Of a DNA stretch of 64,000 nucleotides, positions 1 to 11,197 are shown in pieces; position 1 is the first letter of the stretch, and every line of letters begins with the position of its first letter. The DNA is from Earliella scabrosa (taxonomy: Eukaryota > Basidiomycota > Agaricomycetes > Polyporales > Polyporaceae). Under the pieces are notes generated by a model. It was not told the origin of the DNA. It saw only the letters and a program-made list of their open reading frames with translations, and made no database searches. The stretch is taken from positions 1,736,001 through 1,800,000 of the forward strand of contig JABYQQ010000001.1 of NCBI GenBank assembly GCA_022605405.1, in the 5' to 3' direction. Made by a program: the position numbers and the translations under genes.

Positions 1-897
1 CGCGACGACCTGTACTCGACTGCGTCGTCAAGCTCGTCTCCTCGCTCGCACCCACAGCCCTCCATGCGCCGCTCGCACACCGTCGGGACGCCATACGTCC
101 CCGACTACGACTACGACTACGGCTTCGACGCCTCGGACGCGGAGCCCTTCGCGCGCATGCCGCACACGTACGCTTGGGTCCTCGAGCAGCAATTCGCCGA
201 CATGGCCAAGGCAAACGACGAGACCGTCCGGTGGGTGTACGCCCAGCAGGCATGCGACACGCTCCGCACGCAGCTTGCGCACCGAATCGTCGCGAGCGCC
301 CGCCGCGGAGGCTTCCCGTCCTGGGAAGAGCTCCTCCTCCACCATCCCGAGGCACGCGCGCGGTGGGCAGAGTCCGAGCGGCGGTGGAAGCGGTGGGAGC
401 GGGATGCGGAGGACACGATCGAGGACGAACTGCAGAAGCTGCAAGAGTACCGGCGGCAGACGGAGAGGCATCGCGCGGCGTACGAGCGACGGAGACGGAT
501 GGAGGAGGAGAAGGAGCGCGCACGGCGCGAGCGTGAGCGCGAGGCGGCACGGAGTAGGAGGCATGAAGACGCGGGGCGGAGATACGAGTCGCGGTGGGCG
601 GCGCTCTTGAGCTCTTCCGAGACGCTCGGGTTCCGCGACATCCCGTGGCCGATGTTCTCGCAGCCCCGGTCGCTGGACGACATCTCGCCCTCGAAGGTCG
701 CGTTGTTCGTCTTGGCGCCGATGCACCCTGGCGAGACGCGGAGAGACAAAATCCGCAATGCGCTCAAGCGGTGGCATCCGGATCGGTTTGGGCGGTTATC
801 CTCGCGAGTAGAGGAGGCCGACAAGGAAGCGATCGAGGAGGGCGTGGGCATTGTCGTACGGTGTCTGAACGACTTGCTGGAACGGGAAAGCCAGTAG
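1..897 (+). CDS. Coiled-coil protein with C-terminal WHPDRF motif (5' partial)
   Basis: The reading frame is open from base 1, so the gene probably begins upstream of the window; the first in-frame ATG here is at 64. The visible 298 residues contain a long, highly charged helix rich in Arg and Glu (about residues 130-195), which should form a coiled coil. A compact C-terminal segment carries NALKRWHPDRF. A WHPD-type motif after a basic helix is seen in J-domain relatives and at the C-terminus of NFKBIL1-like proteins, so a link to that group is an inference. No signal peptide or membrane segment is visible. The frame ends with TAG at 895-897 and no intron is needed. The exact function is not recognised. 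Confidence 0.75.
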   Translation, partial: RDDLYSTASSSSSPRSHPQPSMRRSHTVGTPYVPDYDYDYGFDASDAEPFARMPHTYAWVLEQQFADMAKANDETVRWVYAQQACDTLRTQLAHRIVASARRGGFPSWEELLLHHPEARARWAESERRWKRWERDAEDTIEDELQKLQEYRRQTERHRAAYERRRRMEEEKERARREREREAARSRRHEDAGRRYESRWAALLSSSETLGFRDIPWPMFSQPRSLDDISPSKVALFVLAPMHPGETRRDKIRNALKRWHPDRFGRLSSRVEEADKEAIEEGVGIVVRCLNDLLERESQ

Positions 898-1080
898 TTG
901 GTGAGCACGAGTCTTCCATCGATACACATACTAAGACTGACCTTCATTGGACAGTCATCCGAGCCTACCTATGCACCTATGGACCCACGGCGGGGACGTG
1001 GCTTTATGCACCCCTATGCCTTATGCATTTTACGACATACCCACCGAATTGTACCAGTAGAATTAGATGCACTTATGCAT

Positions 1081-1560
1081 GATAGCCCATGTTGACGTCG
1101 CGCATCGAGTTGGTGATCGCGGCGTACACGGCCGAGAAGTCGGATGGTCAGACTTGGGCGTTGAGTAAGTACCAGACGTCGATTGACTTGTCTAATCGGG
1201 CGCGCAATCCAGTTCTTGACGTGAGAGCCCTGGCCAGTGAACCTGAACGACGTACCGTTGAGCATGACGTCCGAGACAATGATGTCCCCCCCGGTCTGCG
1301 ACGTTGCCAAGCCGAGCTCCTTGAAGAGCGCCGTTGTAGTTCTGGGGCGCGTTGACACCACCTGCGTACTGATGGTGTAGCCTGGACGTGTTTCATCAGC
1401 ATGCTCAAAAGCCATTTTCGAGGCTCCTAGAGAGTACATACCCTGGTAGAATGTGATGTGGAAGCTGGGAGGCTTCTCGCCCTTGGCAGCACTGAGCGCT
1501 ATGCCAGCCTGAACTGCGTTCGGAGGCCGCAGTGACGCATTGTCCGTCGAAGGGAAGTGT
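1081..1560 (-). pseudogene. Decayed partial copy of the CrtC/AttH-like gene at 17.2-18.5 kb
   Basis: This segment aligns at the DNA level with the intact minus-strand gene at 17247-18513. Shared pieces include the FHITFYQG region, APQNY, the FKELG.ATSQ block and the F.GQG..KNW block. It is broken in several ways. About 280 bases (equivalent to 17813-18094 of the intact gene) are missing, and the frames on either side of that junction (APQNY and FKELG) disagree. A second frame slip and a stop codon follow in the region matching DVWYFLNGQV. The C-terminal third is absent beyond about 1081. The intron after the QG codon pair is still present with recognisable donor and acceptor, so this came from a DNA-level duplication, not from retroposition. 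Confidence 0.85.
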
Positions 1561-1660
1561 ATGAATGTGTCTGAAAAGATAATATAGAGACCAAGATGAA
1601 CAGCTTCCAGGTTCCTGCAAATCATCTCTCCCACCAAAGTCAAAATGATGATACGGCAAT

Positions 1661-2628
1661 CTTCAACTTGAACGGTGGTTGTTAACTAGTCTATATGATG
1701 CAGAAGAGGGCGATTGTTTGCAATGTGTGAGCAATGCGAGGCGCAGTTCAAGCAGGATGCAAATTTCAGGTACTCACCGTTGTGATCAATGCGATGATCA
1801 TAGTCAGCTGGAGAACGGGTTAGGGACTGTACGCCGATGTTGGAGTCTCGATGGGTACACATGTTATGAGCATGATTTATTGTGGTTGTGTGTATGGGGA
1901 TTGCTCTAATAGAAAGAGAGTTCAAGAGGTGATGAGCACTAATTTCAGCAAGCTCAAGGCGGCGAGCGCTGGCGGCCGAACCTGGGCCGAACCAACCTAT
2001 ACAGGCGCCTGCCACATCATCTCTCTGCTTCTCTCTTCCTTCAACTATTGAATCTAAAGTAGTACCCTAAGCTCCCTCATCATGAAAGCCAAACAAAACT
2101 GTGCTTAGTACAGGTTCTTGCTACAAGCACATCTTCAACCAGGGTGATAGGTCAGCCTCCTGTAATCCAATGAATCGACCCCGATACACTTTTAAGACGC
2201 TGCTGCATGAGCTCATCATCTCGTCGTCTCATGGGCTCTGAAACATGTCTGCGACGATTCCGAAAGTTAGCTGCCAACGAAAACAGAGGCGTTCGTCAGG
2301 CACGCTAATTCCTGCCCTCTCGTAGGATGGAGGGCCGAGCGCCGGGAGGCGCTGTCCGCCGCGGTCACTTGATTGCTCACGATGAGGAGATCGACCTCCG
2401 GCAACGCTTACACGACTTGGACACCATTCCGAATTCGAACGTCCGCGTATAACGGCGACCGCGAGGGCGCTGCGACGCGCTCGCTCCTTTGCTTCCCTGC
2501 CACGACTTACGCGCACTCATAGGGAGGCGGGACTCCGTATCGCGCATTCTCACGCCCACGCAACGACTCTACATCGGCTAGCTAGAGAACATACTATACA
2601 ACTGACCTCCTATTCAATCTAGAACAGC
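1661..2628. other. Intergenic region, no gene seen
   Basis: I see no open frame with recognisable protein features on either strand. A possible splice donor facing left lies near 1773. It could be a remnant of the 5' part of the decayed gene next door, but no coherent exon set can be built. The right part is presumably the promoter of the carrier gene that starts at 2629; no clear TATA box is visible there. Confidence 0.5.
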
Positions 2629-4141
2629 ATGGGATCAGTGCCAGCTACGACCACGGTCACACCTCTCGAAGAGAAGGTTGTGGTCGTGGAGCAGAAGGTC
2701 CAGAACTCGCAGTACGCGTTGAAGTTCGCTGGCGCAGCCTTCAGTAGTAAGGATCCATTCCTCGTTGCCTTAGGGGTGTATACTCATACAATCTGCAGAC
2801 ATGGCATCATCAGCTTTCTGCAATCCAACAGACATGTGAGTGTCTCTGCGCTCGAAAGTGTGCCTTAGGCCTGACGCAGACGACCTACTTTGTAGTATTA
2901 AGGTGTGGAAGCAACGGAGCCCTCGACAAGCCAGTACCACTCACGCTTACACCTCCAGGTTCGCCAACAACTCAGGACGCAAAGTACGCATACCAGATGA
3001 CCCTTGTATGAGCAGGGCTGAAAGCTTTCTTCCAGCTCCCGGAGCACGCTCCAATGCGTTCTGGACAGTGGGTGTCGAGATGGCGCGCACAGAAGGCATA
3101 CGAAGTCTCGCCGGAGGCGTGACTGCCAGCATGCTCCGCGAGGTTGTTTACTCGGGCATCCGCATGGGCACCTACGAGTACTTCAAGGACAAGTCAGTCG
3201 TCACTCACTGCCCGCTGTCCACCCAAAACCCGTGCTGAAACCCGCGTCTCGCTACAGGCTGTTCGAGGCGTCAAAGGGCGCGCTCTCGCGCGAAGGGCTG
3301 TCGCTGAAGATCGCAGCGGCGACAATAGCGGCGACCATCGGCAGTGCTCTAGCCAACCCCGCAGATCTCGTCAAAGGTATTCCTGCCACCCTCTAGCCAT
3401 GTCTGTCGTCGGACCATCTGGCTGACTGCGCTGACGCCCGCGGCCGCAGTCCGCATGCAGGCCTACTACCCCGATGGCAGGCCCTACCGGAACACCCGAC
3501 ACGCGTTCGCATCGATATACAGGGATGGCGCGCAGAAGGCTCTCGCGACGGGTGCCTCACCCATTTCCGGTGGACTGCGCGCGCTCTACCGCGGAGTGGA
3601 AGCGACGACGATACGCGGGATCGTGCTCTCGGCGACGCAGATATGCTCGTACGACCAGATTAAGCAGTCGCTCAAGAAGCGCGGGATCATGCAGGAAGGC
3701 GTTCCCTTGCACTTTGTCGCGAGCACGTTCGCTGGGTTCGTCTCTGCCTCGGAGATCCCGCAGGTTGCTCTGTGCTGACGGTCCTGAATGAATAGTCTCT
3801 TCTGCTCTATCACGTCCAATCCCGTCGGTGAGTTGTATGACAACTTGTCTATCTGAGCAACTAGCTAACGCGACGTGGCAGACGTTGTCAAAGTCCGGCT
3901 TATGAACGACAAGACCCACCAGTACAAGAGTGCGTTGGACTGTATCCGGCAGGTCATGGTGAACGAAGGGCCATTCGGCTTCTTCAAGGGCTTCGGGATG
4001 TGCTGGGCACGGGTACGTGTTCTTCTTTGCTGCGCCATGGGTCGTATCGCTTATCTTAGGTTGTAGCTGGGAACGCATACGATATTGACGTTCCTCATAT
4101 TCGAGCGCGTCAGGTACATGTTCGGCATAGAGGCGATGTGA
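2629..4141 (+). CDS. Mitochondrial carrier family protein
   Basis: This gene encodes a solute carrier of the mitochondrial inner membrane (SLC25 type, three repeats of about 100 residues). Proposed exons are 2629-2746, 2799-2835, 2896-2902, 2959-2983, 3036-3192, 3258-3376, 3450-3735, 3796-3827, 3882-4012 and 4067-4141, giving 328 residues with all phases consistent. The three carrier signatures are all complete after splicing: PTDIIKVR, PADLVKVR and PVDVVKVR. The third exon is only 7 nt and is needed to complete the first signature. Other typical segments are the RMGTYEYFKDK and SYDQIKQ regions after each odd helix. It resembles fungal dicarboxylate or uncoupling-type carriers, but the substrate cannot be fixed from sequence alone. 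The protein ends with FERVRYMFGIEAM, as expected for the family, so it looks intact. Confidence 0.9.
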
Positions 4142-4660
4142 TATACCCTACGGTTACAGGATTCTATTCTAGATGTCATGAACACACAGCCCACTGAACA
4201 CTTTGGGGCTGCAACTTCTAAGGTAACGACCTCAATCGTTAAGTACGTCTCCTCCGAGAAGATCGGACGCTTTAGTACCCATAGGCGCCGAGGACGTGGT
4301 CCTTGTCTGCCATTCGATGTGGTAAAGATCCCCAGTACGCAGCTCTGTCGTTCTATTTGTACGCCAAAGTTGTGCTGATGTTGTTACCTAGCTTCCGTGG
4401 TGAGACCGAAACCCTTTGCACCTGGTGGCCGCTCCGCGCCCACTCCGCAGTCGAAGCCCGACTGAAGTGACACCCAATAAGTATCACACACAACCTGTGG
4501 GACCTGGGATCACTTGCGCACCCAAACGTGACTATCATGATAGCGACCCGCATGCTCCGTGCTCGCAGTTCTAGTGACTCGTTCTCGACATCTTCGGTTC
4601 CTCAATGTGGTCGAGCGCTCGGCTGCGCGCGCGCCGCAGCGCACCCGGGACTGCCAGTGG
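4142..4660. other. Intergenic region, no gene seen
   Basis: No supported coding sequence. It holds the 3' flank of the carrier gene and the upstream region of the ABC transporter. Confidence 0.5.
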
Positions 4661-4668
4661 TATAAAAG
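4661..4668 (+). promoter_or_regulatory. TATA box of the ABC transporter gene
   Basis: TATAAAAG lies 40 bases before the ATG at 4708, implying a very short 5' untranslated leader. Confidence 0.65.
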
Positions 4669-4707
4669 ACAGCTCGTGGTGCTCATTGACCTCGACACTC
4701 CCTCAGC

Positions 4708-7479
4708 ATGTTCAAACCAAGTCAAGCAGCGTTTTCCGACAAGAAGGGGACCTTTGACCCCGCAGACCGACGACGGGTCAAGCACACGCGCCTGAGCGTA
4801 TGGGATCTGTACGAGGAGCGCGAGCCAAAGCTCGCGCGCATCCCCGGTTCGGCCAGGCTTGAGAGGTATCTCGAACTATTTGAGGGTATGCCGTACGTGT
4901 GGCGGATGATCAAGGACGTGTTGAGCATCCCGACATGCGCCGTCTTGCTCATGGTCTATGTGGCTGCTGAGATTGGGCGCGCCGTCTTCCCCGCTATCGC
5001 ATTGTGGTACGTCGCAGTACACCTGCTATCCATGACGATTGTGCTCACTTACAGCTATGGCAGGTACCAGGGCCAGCTGCTGCAAATCGTAAGTACGCCG
5101 TGGAACCGCGCCAGTTACCTTACTCACTCGAACCCGCACAGATGCAAATCGCAATCGACACGCGCACGGTCGACAAGGAAGACCTATTCCGCATCTGCGC
5201 GGGCCGCATCACCTCTAGCCTCGCCTCGCGCCTGATGATGGCTCTCGAGACGTGGACGCGCCGACCTCTGACGTCCCGCATCCGTCGGCACTACTCCGGG
5301 CACCTCTTCCGCGCCCGCGCGCGTCTCGATCTCCCGACATACGAGTCCACGAGCGTGCAGCGGCAGCTCGACGAGGCGTCACAGGAGTTCTTCGGACGGA
5401 CCGTGGCATGGGAGACGCTGGAGAAGGCGTTGGTCATCGTCAGGACGGGGATGCAGCTCACCGCGCAGACGCTCGTCCTGTGGCGGGTCTTGCGCGACCA
5501 GCGGGACGGCGTGCTGCTCGCGTTCCTCACACTCTCGTCCCAGGGCGCGTATTGGATATCCACGATTGGGTCTTTTGAGCCCGCGCGAGGTGAGGTTTGA
5601 TGTGCGGTTGCGGTGATGATGCATGCGCCACTCAAAGGGCACGTTGATTCGCAGTCTGGGCTGCTACAACAACGAACGAGGATTATGTCAAGATGGAGGG
5701 CTGGAAGCGCGTTGTCCAAGCCGTCACTCACAGGAAAGAGCTCGTCGCTGGGAACGTGGGGCCATACGCAGCATCTGGTGAGTCTCGCCCTCACTATCAT
5801 CACTCAGTATTCGGGCTCACTTGTGTCCTTCAGAGTACCAAAAGGCGTCCGATCGTGTGGGAGACGATTACGGGAGCTTCATAGATCTGCAACAGATGCA
5901 AAGGATTGACAGACACTTCAGCTTCTGGTCCCTCCTTGACGACCCTCTCCATCAGCTGCCGCAGATCGTGTTCACACTGCGCGCGGTGCAGTACCCCGCG
6001 AGCATGCCAGTGTCGCTTGCCTCCCTCCATCTGATTCAGGACGCGACGCAGACATTTGTATCGAACCTGTACGAGCTACTCCACTCGACGTCGTCCGTGA
6101 GCGAGCAGCTTGGGAAGGTCCGGAAGTTATACGAAGCGGGCAACATACCGAACAAGATTCAAGACGGGACCGTTCCCTTCCCTGAAGACACGGCACAGAT
6201 AAAGTCTGGGATTGCACTTGAGTTCAGGTACGTCTTGCTGATCCTTGCTATGAGTGTGCGCGAGACGCTCATGGATCCCACTCGCAGGAATGTCTCGTTC
6301 AAGTACCCTGGAGCGGAGAAGTACGCTCTGCGCAATATCTCATTCTCATTGGCTCCCGGGCAGCTCTGCGTACGTTGAACGATGTTCAGATGTGTAGTGT
6401 GCATAGCTCAACGCCTATTGCACAGGTTATCGTCGGCGCGAACGGGTCCGGGAAGAGCACAATCCTCAAGCTCATTGTGCGCCTGTACGACCCGGACGAA
6501 GGCCAGATTCTCGTCGGCGGGCACGACATCCGCACGCTGAAGCTATTCGACCTTCGACAAGCCATCTCAGTCCTCTTCCAGGACTACACGCACTTCCCCC
6601 TCTCCGTACGTTCTATCCACCCCTGCCTCCGAGTCATGTGTCTATCTTTCTCCCGGATGGTCAGCTCACTCGATAACCTCTATGCAGATCCGCGATAATA
6701 TCGCGATCGGAGACCCATCCGCCGCCGAAGACGACGAACACATTCGACTCGCCGCGCGCCTCGGAGGCGCAGAAAGCTTCATCGACAAGCTTCCGGATGG
6801 TTTCAACACGTACCTCGACCGTCCCGTGCGCGACTACTACGCGGGGCTGCCCGAGGGAACCAAGACGCTCTTCGGGCGCAACGTCGACTACAGCGCCGTG
6901 CGCGAGGCGGGGAGCATGAAGGCGAGCGAGGTCTCGGCGCTGAGCGGAGGGCAGATGCAGAGACTGGCAGTGTAAGTCACATCCTCTCTCTCTCTCTCTC
7001 GTGCGCTCTTGACACAAGTGTCTCGTGTTGTAAATGGTCAGGGCGCGGACGTTCATGCGGTCTGTTGTGTCCGAGGAGGCAAGGGTGGGGCTGCTGCTTT
7101 TCGACGAGCCGAGCGCGTCGCTAGATCCTGTTGCCGAGCATGGTGAGCACGCTCAAGTACCTCCCTTCTTCCCTCTCGCTATTGTCCCTCATCGTGCGCT
7201 CCCAGACCTGTTCGACCGCCTGCGCGAGCTGCGGGGGAACAAGACCATGCTGTTCTCTTCGCACCGGTTCGGTAACCTAACTCGTCATGCGGATCTCATC
7301 TTGTGAGTGGCTCCGTCTCATAGCGCGGCGTCGTGGTCCAGTCTGATCTGCTGACCACACATACCCTTAGGTATATGAACGAGTCTGTGATTGTAGAGGC
7401 GGGCACGCATGACGGGCTGCTGAAGAGCGACGGCGAGTATGCGAAGATATGGAAGCTGCAAGCGCAGGCATTCTTGTGA
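4708..7479 (+). CDS. ABC half-transporter (membrane domain plus nucleotide-binding domain)
   Basis: Proposed exons are 4708-5006, 5064-5088, 5142-5589, 5655-5777, 5834-6227, 6288-6369, 6426-6605, 6688-6971, 7042-7142, 7206-7302 and 7371-7479; phases agree and give 713 residues. The N-terminal half has hydrophobic segments near residues 73-105 and 245-275, a reduced version of an ABC type 1 membrane domain. The C-terminal half is a full ATPase domain: Walker A GANGSGKST at 461-469, Q-loop in VLFQDYTHFP, signature LSGGQ at 602-606, Walker B LLLFDE at 629-634 and H-loop His665. An acidic insert with many charged residues lies between the Q-loop and the signature. Such half-transporters act as dimers and use ATP to move substrates across a membrane. 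The substrate and membrane are not known. The stop is TGA at 7477-7479. Confidence 0.9.
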
Positions 7480-7685
7480 TTCAGGCGACGTTGCGCTCGA
7501 TCGCGAGCTGTGGGCTCGCTGTATTGACAAGTTGGTGCAGTACCGAATAATCCCAAAACATAGATCGCCTATCTGTCTGTAGCACCCCCCATCAAACCTC
7601 CCAATCAACTAGCCACTTATCGCCCAGATAATCATCGACCATCTCGCCGACCGGCACGTTTTCATCCCGGAGTCTTCGTCACATC

Positions 7686-9358
7686 CTAGTCAGCCGGTGC
7701 TTCAGGGCGGTTATGACGGAGAGCCCATCGCCGCTCCTGCTTCCGTACGGTTGCAAACGAGGAGACGAGGTCGGGAATCTGATACCACGTGTCATAGGAT
7801 GCCACCGTCACGTTGCACAGAGACGGGAACCACAGCGAGAGCAGCGCTGCCACAGGCAGAACGTCCGCCTCGGCAAGCCGAGCCGCCCCCACCCCGAGAG
7901 CTAACAGCTCGCATGGGGGCCTCGTCGTTGGCCCTATAGCGCCGGTACCCAGCGGCCTCTGCTCGGGCATCGCCGGAAGATCGTCCGCAACCACATCTGC
8001 GAGGTCGAGGGACAAAGTTGTGAGGTGTGGGCACTTTTCCACGAGCACAGCAAGCCCGGAGAGTGTCGGGAGTGGCATTGTGGATGCCATCTGGCTGCAG
8101 TCCCAATTTTCGAACACGGCGTCCCGCAGCTGCGGCCAGGCGTCCGCCATGCTGGCGATCGCACGGTCGTCTAGCGTGACCTGGCAGTCGCCCCCCAAGT
8201 AGAGGTATTCGAGCGATCGTAGCCGGAAGAGGAGAGAGATGGTATCTGGCGAGAGCGCGACAGGCGTGCTCCATGAACCAAAGTCGATGGTGAGGTCATT
8301 CAGAGTGTCGTTTGACGGGTGCTCGGCGAGGCTTGCGAAGATGTTCTTGTAGATGGAGGTTGTTGGTTGTTGAGGGGCGTCGAAGGTTATCTTGCGGAGG
8401 AATCGAGAGCGTATGGCCTTGACGAACGAGACACACCATGCACCAGTATCAGCCGATACTGTGACGGCGGTCAGGCGGGGGAACGAGTTCGACTCGGCAT
8501 ATGCGGAGGGGACATCGTGTGGGTAATGGGCTGAATTGACATGAAATTCGACTATTTGAAGGTCGGGCAACGATGCGAGGTGATGAAAGGCACGAGGAAG
8601 TAGGGGAACGTGGCGGAGGGAACGGAAGGTCTGCAGCAGGGGCATGTTGATGATGGCGTCTGCAAGCAATCCCGATATATCGACGTCGCTAGGGGATGCA
8701 TCGCCCGTAATCTCGAATGTGCGGATGCTGGTAGAGTTCCGCGCCAATTCTATGAGCAGGTTGACTGTCCAGTCGGCCGTGTCATGACCCTCCCGGGTAA
8801 AGTTAGACGTGTGGACCGTGAGTTTTTGCAGGCGGGGTGCGATGAACAGGTAGATTGGTTCCCAATGGATGCCCATGGTGACGCGGCATAGATTCGGGAG
8901 GCAGCCCGGTTTCAAGACACGTCCAAGCACATCCCAGAAGCAATTATGATTCTGCACATATTGTGGCGACCGCCCCGTGACCTCGTGTACGAAGGGTGCG
9001 TAGACCCGAAAGCGGGTGAGGTCCCTGTCACTCAGTTCACGAGTTATGAACTGAGGATAGGTTAGCATGAGCAGCGATGCCATTGAGCTTCCTGGACAGA
9101 ACACTAGAACACTTTAAAACGCACCAGGTTCCGCTCGTACGGCCGATAGCCCTTGTCACTGAGTTCACTTGTCCACGCGTCTCGAGGGAGCGTATAGACC
9201 AATTCGGCAAAACCGGACAGTGTGTGCCAGATTCGAGCCGCAGCGTGCTTGAAGAGGAGGTGACATGTCGTGTTGAGGGCGAGTAGCGAGTTTGTGTCGC
9301 ATTGGTCACATATCAGCTTCAAGATTTGTGGAGGGAGCAAGGACAAGGACAGAGTCAT
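7686..9358 (-). CDS. F-box-like / leucine-rich protein
   Basis: Two exons on the minus strand, 9358-9125 and 9050-7686, give 532 residues. The intron (9051-9124) is required because the first exon runs into a stop right after the splice site. The start at 9358 opens with a short F-box-like helical segment (LPPQILKLICDQ, then LLALNTTCHLLFKHAAARIW). The rest is a chain of irregular leucine-rich stretches (for example LPNLCRVTM, LRSLEYLYLGG, CPHLTTLSLDL) typical of basidiomycete F-box/LRR proteins, which are usually substrate adaptors of SCF ubiquitin ligases. An upstream in-frame ATG at 9508 exists, but its extra residues do not look conserved. The function is inferred from the fold type only. 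Confidence 0.8.
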
Positions 9359-9656
9359 GTTCGGTGAATGGCAACGCGCAGCCACCTCCACGTTGAGTTG
9401 ACGAAATATATGATATAGCCGCTCAGCTCCCGGCGGGCCGGCCCGGGAGCCACAAGCCGGAGGCCTCGAGACACTGAAACCCCCATTGCAGCCCGAGCGA
9501 GAGAACATACTTGATACTTGCGGTCTTAATCTACACTATACGATCCCTACTGACAGGCTGAGGAGCGGAAACACAGACCCACAGGCACTTCCCATGGCGC
9601 CGGCTGGGACGATCATCCCGTCCCTACATACGACGCACGCACGGTCCTACGCTGTC

Positions 9657-10196
9657 TCACTTCTCGCCCTCGACGAAGTCCAGAATGGCGTCTCTCCAGA
9701 TCTGCAAAGAACAACACAACAATCAACCTCTGTACTCCCAGTGCTCGTCTGCAGCCCCACAGTGCGCTCGAAGACAACATTAACGCACCATTATCCTCCA
9801 CGGCCCCCCACACTTGATCGTCGCGTTCCCCGCGCACGGCGTGATGCAGTCCGTGTCCGGGGCGCTGTTCAGCGCCGACCGAACGAGGTCGGACCCGCAG
9901 TGGCACTCGTCGCCGTTCTCGACCCCGGCGAAGCCGTACCCCTGCGCCCTGCACCGGTCTGTGCACTCGATCGGGGTGTTGGTGGGCGATACGGTCGTCG
10001 AGACGTTCGTGAGGACGCGGGAGGGGATGTCGACCGCGCAGGAGTAGACGGGGATCCAGATCATCAGTGTTGCGGCGTCACGGTGCTCGAGCGCATGGGA
10101 GGCATGGCCGAGGATGGCGCTATTGAGTGTGGCGACGAGGGACGCGAAGAAGATTGCTGGGACGATGACGTTCAGCATGCTTGTGCGGTGGACCAT
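9657..10196 (-). CDS. Secreted WSC-domain protein, copy 1
   Basis: Exons are 10196-9789 and 9701-9657 (150 residues). The start chosen at 10196 begins a hydrophobic stretch (MLNVIVPAIFFASLVATL) that looks like a signal peptide; an in-frame ATG at 10244 would put a charged stretch in front of it. Residues 50-125 match the WSC carbohydrate-binding domain: YSCAVD, an RVL segment, ECTDRCRAQGYGFAGVENG, ECHCGSDL, and a CAGN..IKCGG end, with the usual eight cysteines. The last exon supplies a short tail ending in FVEGEK. WSC domains bind wall glucans and occur in stress sensors and in secreted enzymes. This protein is a lone domain with no membrane anchor. A close relative lies next to it in the same orientation. 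Confidence 0.87.
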
Positions 10197-10643
10197 GGTG
10201 GTGTCCGCGTATTTGAACGCAAGATGATCCCGATGAGAGCGCAATCAAAGGTCAGCGAAAGCACTTCTGGAGCGCGAACGTGCATGCACTCACCAGGGCA
10301 GCTGACGAGAATTCGGATAGACAGCGTCAATCCGGATACCTCGAAGCTGTCAACCTCTTTCTTTCTTCAGTAGGGCCTGGCCAGTGAAATCAAGGGGAGG
10401 GGAACCGATTGCTGACTATCCGGCTCATGAGGAAGTCTCTGACGGGAAGCTATACGAAACTTGACAGATGGTTTTTGACACAAAGCGTGACAGCTCCCAA
10501 GATGCAAACGAAGTATCAATAGCAAACGAGCAAACGAGGCACCTGAAATGACTGGCAGCCCTGATTGTTCAACACGCCCTACGCCATATTCCTACGCCAC
10601 ATTCCTACTGGACTCGTGAACGACCACTCGCCGGCGTCTCTCC
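10197..10643. other. Spacer between the two WSC genes
   Basis: This 447-base stretch has no supported coding sequence. It should contain the promoter of copy 1 and the 3' end of copy 2. Confidence 0.5.
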
Positions 10644-11153
10644 CTAGAGACCAACACCAACGCTCGGACTCGGAGAGGGCAGATCCTTCAGGACGTTCTT
10701 GTAGATCTAAACAAATAACGATTGCAATTAGCAATCCGCATGCGATCCCGGCTCATCTCCAAACCGTACCTGGATCCTCGAAGCGCCGCCACACATGAGG
10801 TTCGCATCGCCGCTGCACGCGAAGTTGCACTCGCTCCTCGGCGCGGCGGCGATCGAGTCGACGAGGCCGGTGCCGCAGTGGCACTCCTTGCCGAACTCGA
10901 CGCCGGCATAGGCGTAGTCGTTGAGGGAGCAGAGCTGCATGCAGTTCGCGGGGGTGTTGTGCGTCCACGTCTGCGTCCAGACGTCTTTGAGGACGCGCGG
11001 GCCGCTGTCCACCGCGCACGCGTATACGGGGACCCAGCCGGGAGGAGGGAGCTCCGGGTCGATGGTCACCACGACGGAGGATGAGGCGGTGAGGGCGAGG
11101 AGGGCGAGTGAGAGGGCGGTGGTGAGCATGGCTGGCTGTTGAGGATGGCCCAT
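10644..11153 (-). CDS. Secreted WSC-domain protein, copy 2
   Basis: Exons are 11153-10770 and 10706-10644, giving 148 residues. A signal peptide is evident (MLTTALSLALLALTASS, with a preceding MGHPQQPA if the first ATG is used). The WSC domain follows: VPVYACAVDSGPRVL, NCMQLCSLNDYAYAGVEFG, ECHCGTGL, then CNFACSGDANLMCGG and RIQIYKN, which is the usual end of the domain. The intron sits right after RIQ, the same relative place as in copy 1, which supports a tandem duplication. The short last exon adds LKDLPSPSPSVGVGL. It is expected to be extracellular or in the cell wall, binding glucan. Confidence 0.87.
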
Positions 11154-11197
11154 GGACGTCGACGTTGAACGTCTTATATCTTGAGCAAGCGCTTCGG

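Noticed and set aside
117..947. Long open frame on the minus strand opposite the first gene (276 codons).
   Set aside because: It is low-complexity Arg/Ser-rich and mirrors the GC-biased codon use of the gene on the plus strand, which has a coherent coiled coil and a conserved end.
2903..2983. Apparent frameshift in the mitochondrial carrier gene.
   Set aside because: Reading 2903-2958 as an intron and 2896-2902 as a microexon restores the family motif, so no mutation is needed.
6980..7000. CT-rich simple repeat inside the ABC transporter gene.
   Set aside because: It is the pyrimidine-rich part of an ordinary intron.
7686..7939. Plus-strand open frames over the F-box-like gene near 7.7-8.2 kb.
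   Set aside because: They have no motif and lie opposite the well-supported leucine-rich coding strand.
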